7,381 bases of DNA, from positions 1-7,381 of the forward strand of contig JAFZJT010000278.1 in assembly GCA_017553815.1 (NCBI GenBank). The letters run 5' to 3'. Source of the DNA: Clostridia bacterium. Its GTDB lineage: Bacteria; Bacillota_A; Clostridia; Christensenellales; CAG-138. Every line of letters starts with the position of its first letter. Position 1 is the stretch's first letter. Below are positions 1 to 6,507 of the stretch, one piece after another. A program made the translations under genes and the position numbers. The notes under the pieces are model-generated. The model was not told where the DNA came from and made no database searches. It saw nothing but the letters and a program-made list of their open reading frames with translations.

Positions 1-491
1 ATCTCGTCTCCGTCCTTCTCGCCGTTTTCTATAAAGCCAAAATCGTGATACAGCTTTGCAGCAACCTCATTTTCAGGTTCCCAAGAAGTGCTCCAAAGCT
101 CTTCCTCGCCATCAGGAAAACTGCGAATATAGTCCAACAGGAGCTTAAGAGCATCCCTGCCATAGCCGCGCTTTTGATATCGCTGATCGATCATGAATCG
201 CCACAGACAGTAGCTATGTCTATAGACGTCAGCCATTTCTTCGTACTCTTCGGAATTGTGACCGATCATGGCGAAACCTACGGGAGTTGCACCATCCCAG
301 ATGCCAAAGGCCTGTACAAATTTACTGTCAGCCAGGGTATCATAGGCCTGCGCCAAGCTGATTGCGTTCGAGGCTACGAAGCCCTCCTGGTCTTTTGCAA
401 CTCTAAGGTCTATCAGCGGCCAGAAGTTCTCTTTGTCTGCCTTCACCAAATGAAGCCCCTTATTCTTAAGTTCATAGTTTGTGCGATCCAT
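1..491 (-). CDS. GNAT-family N-acetyltransferase (BltD/diamine acetyltransferase-like), 3' end cut by window
   Basis: Reading the minus strand from ATG at 491 gives 163 codons with no stop before the window edge. The protein looks like a cytoplasmic acetyl-CoA-dependent N-acetyltransferase. The acetyl-CoA-binding motif A is visible as QRYQKRGYG (residues about 103-111) after a beta strand (LWRFMID), followed by a helix. Motif B follows as a WEPEN segment and KLYHDFGF (about 137-153). The N-terminal part (RVAKDQEGFVASN, about 30-42) resembles the spermidine/diamine acetyltransferase-like clade (BltD, PaiA). The substrate cannot be read from sequence; amines or polyamines are a guess. Such proteins are usually about 165-175 residues, so probably only some ten residues are missing. 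The start is set by an AGGAGG-type site (494-504 on the complement). An in-frame ATG five codons upstream (506) would place that site inside the gene. It is divergent from hutH and lower in GC, so probably unrelated to histidine breakdown. Confidence 0.88.
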   Translation of the reverse strand, partial: MDRTNYELKNKGLHLVKADKENFWPLIDLRVAKDQEGFVASNAISLAQAYDTLADSKFVQAFGIWDGATPVGFAMIGHNSEEYEEMADVYRHSYCLWRFMIDQRYQKRGYGRDALKLLLDYIRSFPDGEEELWSTSWEPENEVAAKLYHDFGFIENGEKDGDE

Positions 492-507
492 CCTATCCTC
501 CTCCATC

Positions 508-517
508 AATCGCGATT
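508..517. repeat. perfect 10-bp palindrome in the acetyltransferase leader
   Basis: AATCGCGATT is a perfect 10-bp palindrome. It sits immediately downstream of the predicted minus-strand transcription start (about 519) and upstream of the acetyltransferase ribosome-binding site. That is a usual place for a repressor operator, but a 10-bp palindrome can occur by chance and no family is recognised. Confidence 0.35.
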
Positions 518-525
518 TCCCATAC

Positions 526-554
526 AGTTTATCACGCCGAGAGAAAAAAATCAA
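526..554 (-). promoter_or_regulatory. candidate sigma-A promoter of the acetyltransferase gene
   Basis: On the minus strand TTGATT (554-549) is followed after exactly 17 bp by TAAACT (531-526). Each hexamer matches the sigma-A/sigma-70 consensus at 4 of 6 positions, and the spacing is ideal. The predicted start is near 519, leaving a leader of about 28 nt to the ATG at 491. It is moderate strength at best. Confidence 0.5.
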
Positions 555-582
555 CAGCAAAGCGCCCATGCGGCAGGAAGTT

Positions 583-641
583 CATATAATTATTTGCAAA
601 CCTTGACTATCCCCGCGAAAAAGCATATAATTATTATGCAA
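583..641. repeat. near-perfect 17/18-bp direct repeat, one copy over the hut -10 element
   Basis: CATATAATTATTTGCAA (583-599) recurs as CATATAATTATTATGCAA (624-641), differing by one inserted A. The start-to-start distance is 41 bp, close to four helical turns. The downstream copy covers the -10 hexamer of the hut promoter and contains an imperfect palindrome, GCATA-N7-TATGC (623-639). The upstream copy lacks a usable -35 at the right distance (562-567 reads GCGCCC), so it does not look like a second promoter. The arrangement would suit a regulator binding two sites, but an AT-rich coincidence is possible. Confidence 0.55.
603..631 (+). promoter_or_regulatory. near-consensus sigma-A promoter of the hut operon
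   Basis: TTGACT (603-608) and TATAAT (626-631) are separated by 17 bp. The -35 matches consensus at 5 of 6 bases and the -10 at 6 of 6. Transcription would start near 638, giving a leader of about 50 nt before the hutH ATG at 689. So strong a core promoter on a catabolic operon implies control by repression, attenuation or catabolite repression. I found no clear cre box in 492-688. Confidence 0.85.
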
Positions 642-644
642 TAC

Positions 645-662
645 TGCGGCATTATGTCCGCA
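645..662 (+). promoter_or_regulatory. inverted repeat in the hut leader
   Basis: TGCGG (645-649) and CCGCA (658-662) form a perfect 5-bp inverted repeat around an 8-nt loop in the predicted 5' leader, just before the hutH ribosome-binding site. It could be an operator half-site pair or a small RNA hairpin. The stem is too short and lacks the following U-run needed for an intrinsic terminator. Confidence 0.35.
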
Positions 663-688
663 TGAATCAAGCAAGGAGAAAAACGCAT

Positions 689-2212
689 ATGATCACCATA
701 AACGGAATGACTCTGACAGTTTGCGAGGTCGCATCCGTCGCCCGCAACGGCGAGAAAGTTCAAATTTCCGAAGAAGCGAAAAAAGCAATAAACAAGGCGC
801 GCGCCTACGTTGAAAAAAAGCTCGATGAGCACGCGGTGGTCTATGGATTGACCACGGGCTTCGGCAAGTTTTCGGATACCTATATCCCCCTTGAGGAAAC
901 CGCGCAGCTTCAGCGCAACCTCATAATTTCCCATTCCTGCGGAATGGGAAATCCCCTTCCCACCGAGACCGTGCGCGCCGCGATGCTGCTTAGGTGCAAC
1001 GCGCTTTGCAGGGGCAATTCCGGCATCCGTCTTTCGACCATCGAAACGCTGCTTGCGATGCTCAACGCGGGCGTTCATCCGATCGTGCCAGAAAAGGGCT
1101 CTCTCGGCGCAAGCGGAGACCTTGCGCCCCTTTCGCATATCGTGCTCGTTATGATAGGCGAGGGCAGGGCCGAGTACAAGGGCGAGGTCATGAGCGGCGC
1201 CGAGGCCATGAAGAGGGCCGGCATCCCCACCGTCGAGCTCGCCGCGAAGGAGGGCCTTGCGCTTATAAACGGCACACAGATAATGACCGCCGTCGGCTGC
1301 CTCGCTGTGTACGACGCGATGAAGCTCGTCAAAACCGCCGATATCGCCTGCGCGATGAGCGCGGAAGCCATGCTCGGCATCAAGAAGGCGTACGACCACA
1401 AGGTACATGAGGTGCGCGGGCATAATGGTCAGATGGAGTGCGCCGAGAACCTTCTCAGGCTCCTCGACGGCAGCAAGCTGACCGCCGATAAGATCGAGGG
1501 CAAGGTTCAGGACGCTTACGCGCTCCGCTGCACTCCGCAGATCCACGGCGCAAGCCGCGACGCGATCGAATACGTCTACAATGCCGTTTCCCGCGAGATA
1601 AACGCAGTTACGGACAATCCGATAATTTTCCCCGACGATGACGAAGCGATATCGGGCGGCAATTTCCACGGTCAGCCGATGGCGCTTGCGTTCGACTTCC
1701 TCGGAATCGCGCTCGCCGAGCTTGCGAACGTTTCCGAAAGGCGCATCGAGCGCCTCGTGAACCCCGCGCTGAGCTTCGGCCTGCCCGCATTTTTGAGCGA
1801 GCACGGCGGACTCAATTCGGGCTTTATGATCACCCAGTATTCCGCCGCAAGTATGGTTTCGGAGAATAAGGTCTGGGCGCATCCCGCGAGCGTGGACTCC
1901 ATACCGTCCTCCGCGAACCAGGAGGATCACGTTTCCATGGGCACCATCGCCGCAAGGAAGGCGAGGATGATTCTCGACAACGCGCAGAAGGTTTTGGGCA
2001 TCGAGCTCTTTGCCGCAAGCCAGGGCGTTTACCTGCGCGGAGAGGATAAAGTTTCGCCCGCTATGGCGAAGGTGTATGCGCATATCCGCGAAAGCGTTGA
2101 GCCCGTGCGCGACGATATCGTGATGTATGAGCAGATGGAAAAGTTCGATGCGATGGTCAAATCGGGCGAGCTTATCGAGTGTGCCGAGAGCGTGACGGGC
2201 GCGCTGAAATAA
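689..2212 (+). CDS. hutH: histidine ammonia-lyase
   Basis: HutH removes ammonia from L-histidine to give trans-urocanate, the first step of histidine degradation in the cytoplasm. The 507-residue protein has the usual family length. It shows the Ala-Ser-Gly triad (141-143, within GSLGASGDLAPLSH) that cyclises autocatalytically to the electrophilic MIO cofactor. By alignment from memory with the Pseudomonas putida enzyme, the active-site residues are present: Tyr52 (VYGLTTGFG), His82 (IISHSCG), Asn194 (INGTQ), Tyr277 and Arg280 (DAYALRC), Phe326 (GNFHGQP) and Glu412 (ANQEDHVSMG). Glu at the last site, where phenylalanine/tyrosine lyases usually carry Gln, supports histidine as substrate. An in-frame ATG exists at 662, but AAGGAG at 673-678, ten bases before 689, and the family-like start MITINGMTL favour 689. 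It is first in the operon. Confidence 0.97.
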   Translation: MITINGMTLTVCEVASVARNGEKVQISEEAKKAINKARAYVEKKLDEHAVVYGLTTGFGKFSDTYIPLEETAQLQRNLIISHSCGMGNPLPTETVRAAMLLRCNALCRGNSGIRLSTIETLLAMLNAGVHPIVPEKGSLGASGDLAPLSHIVLVMIGEGRAEYKGEVMSGAEAMKRAGIPTVELAAKEGLALINGTQIMTAVGCLAVYDAMKLVKTADIACAMSAEAMLGIKKAYDHKVHEVRGHNGQMECAENLLRLLDGSKLTADKIEGKVQDAYALRCTPQIHGASRDAIEYVYNAVSREINAVTDNPIIFPDDDEAISGGNFHGQPMALAFDFLGIALAELANVSERRIERLVNPALSFGLPAFLSEHGGLNSGFMITQYSAASMVSENKVWAHPASVDSIPSSANQEDHVSMGTIAARKARMILDNAQKVLGIELFAASQGVYLRGEDKVSPAMAKVYAHIRESVEPVRDDIVMYEQMEKFDAMVKSGELIECAESVTGALK

Positions 2213-2220
2213 GAAATATT

Positions 2221-2250
2221 CGGGCTTTGGGGCAGCCGCCGATAAGCCCG
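2221..2250 (+). promoter_or_regulatory. hairpin in the hutH-hutU gap
   Basis: CGGGCTT (2221-2227) pairs perfectly with AAGCCCG (2244-2250) around a 16-nt loop, starting nine bases after the hutH stop. Only TTT follows, then TATGCTGT-like mixed sequence, so it is a poor intrinsic terminator. It may cause partial termination, mark an mRNA-processing site, or protect the 3' end of a hutH message. The remaining 60 bases of the gap are A-rich and contain nothing else I can name before the hutU ribosome-binding site. Confidence 0.45.
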
Positions 2251-2312
2251 TTTATGCTGTAAAAAACAAATAAAATCAATAAAAACCCCTAAATAATCAT
2301 GGAGGAAGAAAT

Positions 2313-4337
2313 ATGAACAACACTACGGTTGCGGGAGCGATGACCATCAAGCTCGATGCGGTTCTGCCCGAGTATCCGAAGATGGACGACAAGTACCGCC
2401 GTGCGCCGGATCGCGGCTTCCGCCTTACCAAGGCTCAGGCGGAGCTGGCGCTTCGTAACGCGCTCAGGTACGTTCCCGAGGAGCTGCATGAAACCCTTGC
2501 ACCCGAGTTCATGGATGAGCTCGTCACCCGCGGACGAATCTATGCCTACCGCTATCGCCCCGAAGGCCGCATCTACGGCAAGCCTATAGATGAGTACAAG
2601 GGCAAGTGCATCGAGGGCAAGGCGTTTCAGGTCATGATAGACAACAATCTCGATTTCGAGATCGCGCTCTACCCCTACGAGCTCGTTACCTACGGCGAAA
2701 CCGGTCAGCCCTGCCAAAACTGGCTTCAGTACAGGCTTATCAAGAAGTATCTTGAGGAGCTGACCGAGGATCAAACCCTTGTGGTCGAATCGGGGCACCC
2801 CCTCGGCCTTTTCCCGAGCAACCCCAAGGCGCCCCGCGTTATCATCACCAATGCCTTGATGGTCGGTATGTTCGATAATCTCAAGGATTGGGAGATCGCG
2901 GAGGAGCTCGGCGTTGCAAACTACGGTCAGATGACCGCAGGCGGCTGGATGTACATCGGCCCTCAGGGCATTGTGCACGGCACTTTCAACACCATCCTCG
3001 GCGCGGGCCGTCAGGAGCTCGGCGTTCCCGAGGACGGCGACCTCGCGGGAAGAATCTTCGTTTCCTCTGGTCTCGGCGGCATGAGCGGCGCGCAGCCCAA
3101 GGCGGCGAATATCGCAAACGCGGTCGGCATTTTTGCCGAGGTCGATCTTTCCAGGATCAAGACCCGCCACGATCAGGGCTGGGTGGACACCGTTTCCGAT
3201 AACCTTGATGAAATTTTCGCTGCGGTAAAGAAGCACGTTGCGGAAAAAACCTCTGTTTCCATCGCCTACCACGGCAACATCGTCGATCTGCTCGAGTACG
3301 CGGTGAAGAATGATATCCACATCGACCTGCTTTCCGATCAAACGAGCTGCCACAACGTCTATAACGGCGGCTACTGCCCGGTCGGCCTGACCTTCGAGGA
3401 GCGCACCAAGATGCTCCACGATGACCGCGACGAGTTCGAGCGCAGGGTAAATGCTTCCCTCCGCCGCCACTTCGATGCGATAGTTGCGCTGACCAAGAAG
3501 GGACCCTATTTCTTCGACTACGGCAACTCCTTCATGAAGGCGGTCTACGACAGCGGCGTTAAGGAAATTTCCAAAAATGGCGTGGACGAGAAGGACGGCT
3601 TCATCTTCCCGAGCTATGTTGAGGATATCATGGGCCCCGTGCTGTTTGACTACGGCTACGGTCCGTTCCGCTGGGTTTGTCTCTCCGGCAAGCCGGACGA
3701 CCTCGACAAAACCGATGCCGCGGCTATGAGCTGCATCGATCCGAGTCGCTGCTCGCAGGATCGCGACAACTATATCTGGATCCGCGATGCGAAGGCGAAT
3801 AAGCTCGTTGTCGGCACTCAAGCGCGCATACTCTATCAGGATGCCGAGGGCAGAACGCGCATCGCGCTCAAGTTCAATGAAATGGTTCGTAACGGCGAGA
3901 TCGGCCCCGTTATGATCGGGCGAGATCATCACGACGTCAGCGGTACGGACTCCCCGTTCCGCGAGACAGCGAACATCAAGGACGGCTCGAACGTTATGGC
4001 GGATATGGCTACCCAGTGCTTCGCAGGAAACGCCGCAAGGGGTATGAGCCTCTGCGCGCTGCATAATGGCGGCGGCGTGGGCATCGGCAAGTCCATCAAC
4101 GGCGGCTTCGGCCTCGTGCTCGACGGCAGCGAGCGCATCGACGAGATCATAAGATCGGCGATGATGTGGGACGTTATGGGCGGCGTTGCAAGGCGCAACT
4201 GGGCGCGGAACGAGCATTCAGTTGAAACCAGCATCAAGTACAATGAAAAATGGGCCGGAAAGGCGCATATAACCATTCCGTATTTTGCGGATGACAAACT
4301 TATTTCAAAAACAGTATCTGAAAGGATGAAAAAGTAA
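2313..4337 (+). CDS. hutU: urocanate hydratase (urocanase), long form
   Basis: HutU adds water to urocanate to make 4-imidazolone-5-propionate, using tightly bound NAD+ as an electrophile. The 674-residue protein belongs to the long subfamily (similar in size to vertebrate UROC1, about 676) rather than the classic bacterial form of about 555. The NAD+-binding glycine-rich stretch is SGLGGMSGAQP (252-262). The other conserved segments are FDYGNSF, FDYGYGPFRWVC (Cys456), GRDHHD (536-541) followed by SGTDSPFRET, and LHNGGGVGIG. The site corresponding to Cys410 of the P. putida enzyme (ARICW) reads ARILY here, with Leu507; as I recall, the long subfamily shares this ARILY. GGAGG at 2301-2305, seven bases upstream, fixes the start. 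Its stop is one base from the ftcD start, so the two are probably translationally coupled. Confidence 0.96.
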   Translation: MNNTTVAGAMTIKLDAVLPEYPKMDDKYRRAPDRGFRLTKAQAELALRNALRYVPEELHETLAPEFMDELVTRGRIYAYRYRPEGRIYGKPIDEYKGKCIEGKAFQVMIDNNLDFEIALYPYELVTYGETGQPCQNWLQYRLIKKYLEELTEDQTLVVESGHPLGLFPSNPKAPRVIITNALMVGMFDNLKDWEIAEELGVANYGQMTAGGWMYIGPQGIVHGTFNTILGAGRQELGVPEDGDLAGRIFVSSGLGGMSGAQPKAANIANAVGIFAEVDLSRIKTRHDQGWVDTVSDNLDEIFAAVKKHVAEKTSVSIAYHGNIVDLLEYAVKNDIHIDLLSDQTSCHNVYNGGYCPVGLTFEERTKMLHDDRDEFERRVNASLRRHFDAIVALTKKGPYFFDYGNSFMKAVYDSGVKEISKNGVDEKDGFIFPSYVEDIMGPVLFDYGYGPFRWVCLSGKPDDLDKTDAAAMSCIDPSRCSQDRDNYIWIRDAKANKLVVGTQARILYQDAEGRTRIALKFNEMVRNGEIGPVMIGRDHHDVSGTDSPFRETANIKDGSNVMADMATQCFAGNAARGMSLCALHNGGGVGIGKSINGGFGLVLDGSERIDEIIRSAMMWDVMGGVARRNWARNEHSVETSIKYNEKWAGKAHITIPYFADDKLISKTVSERMKK

Positions 4338-4338
4338 A

Positions 4339-5259
4339 ATGGCAAAGATCATTGAATGCGTACCCAATATCAGCGAGGGCAGAAACCTTGAAGTCGTTGA
4401 AGCGTGTGTGGACGAGATCCGCAAGACCGCCGGCGTTACTCTTCTCGACTATTCCTCCGACGCGAGCCACAACAGGAGCGTCATCACCTTCATGGGCAGC
4501 CCCGAGGGCGTTATGAACGCCGCCACCGCGCTTGCAAAGAAGGCGGTTGAGCTCATAGACCTCAACCACCATCAGGGCGAGCACCCCCGCATGGGCGCTA
4601 TCGACGTTTGCCCCCTTATCCCGCTCAAGGATTGCACCAAGGAGGAGACCGTTGAGTATTCCAAACAGCTCGGCGAACGCCTGTATAACGAGGCGGGCAT
4701 CCCCATCTTCCTCTATGAGGACTCCGCTTCCGCGCCCCATCGCGTGAACCTTGCCGATATAAGGAAGGGTCAATTCGAGGGCATGGCCGAGAAGGTCAAG
4801 GATCCCATGTGGACTCCTGATTTCGGCGGAGCGGCGATCCACCCCACCGCAGGCGTGACCGCGGTCGGCTGCCGCATGCCCCTAGTTGCATTCAATATCA
4901 ACCTCTCCACCGACGACGTTGAGATCGCCAAGGCCATCGCGAAGATAATTCGCAGAAGGAACGGCGGCTTCGACTGCGTTAAGTCCAACGGCTTCCTCAT
5001 CGAGACCGAAGCGACCGACGGCAAGCCCGCAAAGCGTTATGCGCAGGTCTCCATCAATATGACGGACTATACCCGCACCCCGCTCTACCGCGTTGTGGAG
5101 GTCACCAAGGCCGAAGCCAAGCGCTGGGGCGTGCACGTCGTGGGCACCGAGATAATCGGCCTCACCCCGATGCGCGCGCTTATCGACTCCGCGGAGTACT
5201 ACCTCCAGATAGTCGATTTCGATGCGGACAAGCAGGTCATCGAGAACTATCTGCTCTAA
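4339..5259 (+). CDS. ftcD: glutamate formiminotransferase
   Basis: This enzyme moves the formimino group from N-formimino-L-glutamate to tetrahydrofolate, giving glutamate and 5-formimino-THF. The 306-residue protein covers both formiminotransferase subdomains (about 1-180 and 181-300) and lacks the cyclodeaminase domain that is fused in vertebrate FTCD. Here that domain is encoded separately by fchA. The start CVPNISEGRN (7-16) is a family hallmark. The catalytic histidine is His82 in GEHPRMGAIDV (80-90), the same position as in the pig enzyme. Other conserved stretches are IPIFLYEDSA, RKGQFEG, and ATDGKPAKRYAQVSINMTDY. The gene starts one base after the hutU stop. Its nearest ribosome-binding site is a weak AAAGGA at 4321-4326, so it probably relies on ribosomes finishing hutU. 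It lies before hutI although its reaction comes after HutI's. Confidence 0.96.
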   Translation: MAKIIECVPNISEGRNLEVVEACVDEIRKTAGVTLLDYSSDASHNRSVITFMGSPEGVMNAATALAKKAVELIDLNHHQGEHPRMGAIDVCPLIPLKDCTKEETVEYSKQLGERLYNEAGIPIFLYEDSASAPHRVNLADIRKGQFEGMAEKVKDPMWTPDFGGAAIHPTAGVTAVGCRMPLVAFNINLSTDDVEIAKAIAKIIRRRNGGFDCVKSNGFLIETEATDGKPAKRYAQVSINMTDYTRTPLYRVVEVTKAEAKRWGVHVVGTEIIGLTPMRALIDSAEYYLQIVDFDADKQVIENYLL

Positions 5260-5273
5260 TAAACTCTAATAAA
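5254..5273. repeat. 10-bp tandem duplication across the ftcD stop codon
   Basis: CTCTAATAAA occurs twice head to tail, at 5254-5263 and 5264-5273. The first copy contains the ftcD stop (TAA, 5257-5259) and the second lies in the 18-base gap before hutI. The sequence of both copies is identical. It looks like a replication-slippage duplication that separated two genes that were probably once closer, and it leaves hutI without a purine-rich Shine-Dalgarno sequence. Confidence 0.75.
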
Positions 5274-5277
5274 AAGT

Positions 5278-6507
5278 ATGCTTCTTATTAAAAATATCGG
5301 TCTGCTTGCCACGCCGCAGGGGAATACCGCCCGCTGCGGCGCCGAGCAGGGCAGGATAAAGGAATACAGAAACGCCGCCGTGCTCGTTGACGATCGCGGC
5401 AATATCGTTTCGATCCATGAAAACGGCGAACTGCCCGAAAATGCGGATTCCTGCGAGGTCATGGATGCGGAGGGCGCGCTCGTTACCCCCGGCCTTGTGG
5501 ACGCGCATACTCATCTCGTTTTCGGCGGCTGGCGCGCGCATGAAGTGCCGCTCAAGATAGCGGGCGCTTCGTATCTCGACATTCTGAACGCGGGAGGCGG
5601 CATCCTCAACACGCTTGTGAACACCAGAAAAGCAAGCGAAACCGAGCTCTTCGAGCGCTCGATGGGCTTTCTTAAAGAGGAGCTCGCCTTCGGCGTTACG
5701 ACCGTTGAAGTAAAATCAGGCTACGGCCTCGATAAGGATACCGAGCTGAAACAGCTTCGCGTCATCAGGCGCTTGAATGAGGAAGCCGAGCAGGACGTGG
5801 TTTCCACCTTCCTCGGCGCGCACGCGATACCAGACGAGTTCAAGGGCGATGCGGATGGGTATATCGACTACCTTATCGAGGAGGTGCTGCCCATCGTGGC
5901 CGAAGAAAAGCTCGCGGATTTCTGCGATGTGTTCACCGAAAGCTCCGTTTTCAACGTGGAGCAATCGAAGAAGATACTTCTTGCGGCGCAGAAGCTCGGC
6001 CTTCCGAGTAAAATTCATGCGGACGAGATCGATCCCCTCGGTGGAAGCGAGCTTGCGGGCGAGATCGGCGCAGTTTCGGCGGAGCATCTTATCGCCACGC
6101 GGGACAGCGGCATAGAAGCTATGGCGAAGTCGAAGACCGTCGCCTGCCTTCTGCCGCAGACCTCCCTCTACCTCGGCAAGCCCTTTGCGCGCGCAAGGGA
6201 TATGATAACTGCGGGCGTTCCCGTGGCTATCGCCACAGACTTCAATCCGGGCTCCTGTCCGTCCCTAAACCTTCAGCTCTCCATGAACCTCGGCTACCTT
6301 AAATACAGGCTCTATCCGGAGGAGATACTGACCGCCGTCACGCTGAACGCCGCCTGCGCCATCGGCATGGGCGAGAGGGTAGGCTCAGTGGAGGTCGGCA
6401 AGCAGGGCGACATGGTTATTTGGAACACGACCGAGCTTCCCATGCTCTTCTACCGCATGGGCTCCAATCAGGTAAAAACCGTTATCAAGAAAGGAAAAAC
6501 AGTATGA
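5278..6507 (+). CDS. hutI: imidazolonepropionase
   Basis: HutI is a metal-dependent amidohydrolase that opens the ring of 4-imidazolone-5-propionate to give N-formimino-L-glutamate. The 409-residue length is normal. Metal-site residues are visible: His77 and His79 in PGLVDAHTHLVFGG, His247 in KIHADEIDPLGGSELA, and Asp321 in ATDFNPGSCPS. They match the B. subtilis HutI ligands (His80, His82, His249, Asp324) allowing for small offsets. His182 (FLGAHAIP) and the EVKSGYGLD segment (144-152) are also typical. The start MLLIKNIGLLATPQG fits the family N-terminus, so 5278 is right even though no Shine-Dalgarno sequence precedes it: the upstream bases are A/T-rich with a 10-bp tandem repeat. Translation may be re-initiated from ftcD, 18 bases before. 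Its TGA stop overlaps the fchA ATG. Confidence 0.96.
   Translation: MLLIKNIGLLATPQGNTARCGAEQGRIKEYRNAAVLVDDRGNIVSIHENGELPENADSCEVMDAEGALVTPGLVDAHTHLVFGGWRAHEVPLKIAGASYLDILNAGGGILNTLVNTRKASETELFERSMGFLKEELAFGVTTVEVKSGYGLDKDTELKQLRVIRRLNEEAEQDVVSTFLGAHAIPDEFKGDADGYIDYLIEEVLPIVAEEKLADFCDVFTESSVFNVEQSKKILLAAQKLGLPSKIHADEIDPLGGSELAGEIGAVSAEHLIATRDSGIEAMAKSKTVACLLPQTSLYLGKPFARARDMITAGVPVAIATDFNPGSCPSLNLQLSMNLGYLKYRLYPEEILTAVTLNAACAIGMGERVGSVEVGKQGDMVIWNTTELPMLFYRMGSNQVKTVIKKGKTV

Noticed and set aside
585..590. Second TATAAT as an additional hut promoter
   Set aside because: The -35 position at 17-bp spacing reads GCGCCC. It is better explained as the upstream copy of the direct repeat.
45..665. 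A 206-codon plus-strand frame across the acetyltransferase and the control region
   Set aside because: It runs opposite the acetyltransferase, whose GNAT motifs are clear, and passes through both predicted promoters. It has no recognisable domain.
662..688. Upstream in-frame ATG of hutH (nine extra residues)
   Set aside because: AAGGAG at 673-678 is well placed for 689 and would be inside the longer version. The extra residues do not fit the HutH N-terminus.
492..688. cre box, riboswitch or small RNA gene in the control region
   Set aside because: I looked for a cre-like TGNAANCGNTTNCA site and for extended structured leaders and found none; the leader is only about 50 nt.
590..2083. A 497-codon open frame antisense to hutH
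   Set aside because: It lies opposite a clear hutH with intact catalytic motifs. Its translation is rich in His, Arg, Ala and Gly, resembles no family, and has no ribosome-binding site I can see. Long antisense frames are common opposite GC-rich genes.
2248..2276. Possible internal promoter before hutU (TAAAAT at 2271-2276)
   Set aside because: No -35-like hexamer is found at 16-18 bp spacing; the sequence there is the GC-rich hairpin arm.
2289..4217. A 642-codon open frame antisense to hutU
   Set aside because: It is a mirror of the codon bias of hutU. The protein is an Ala/Val/Asp/His-rich string with no recognisable domain, and no promoter or ribosome-binding site is evident.
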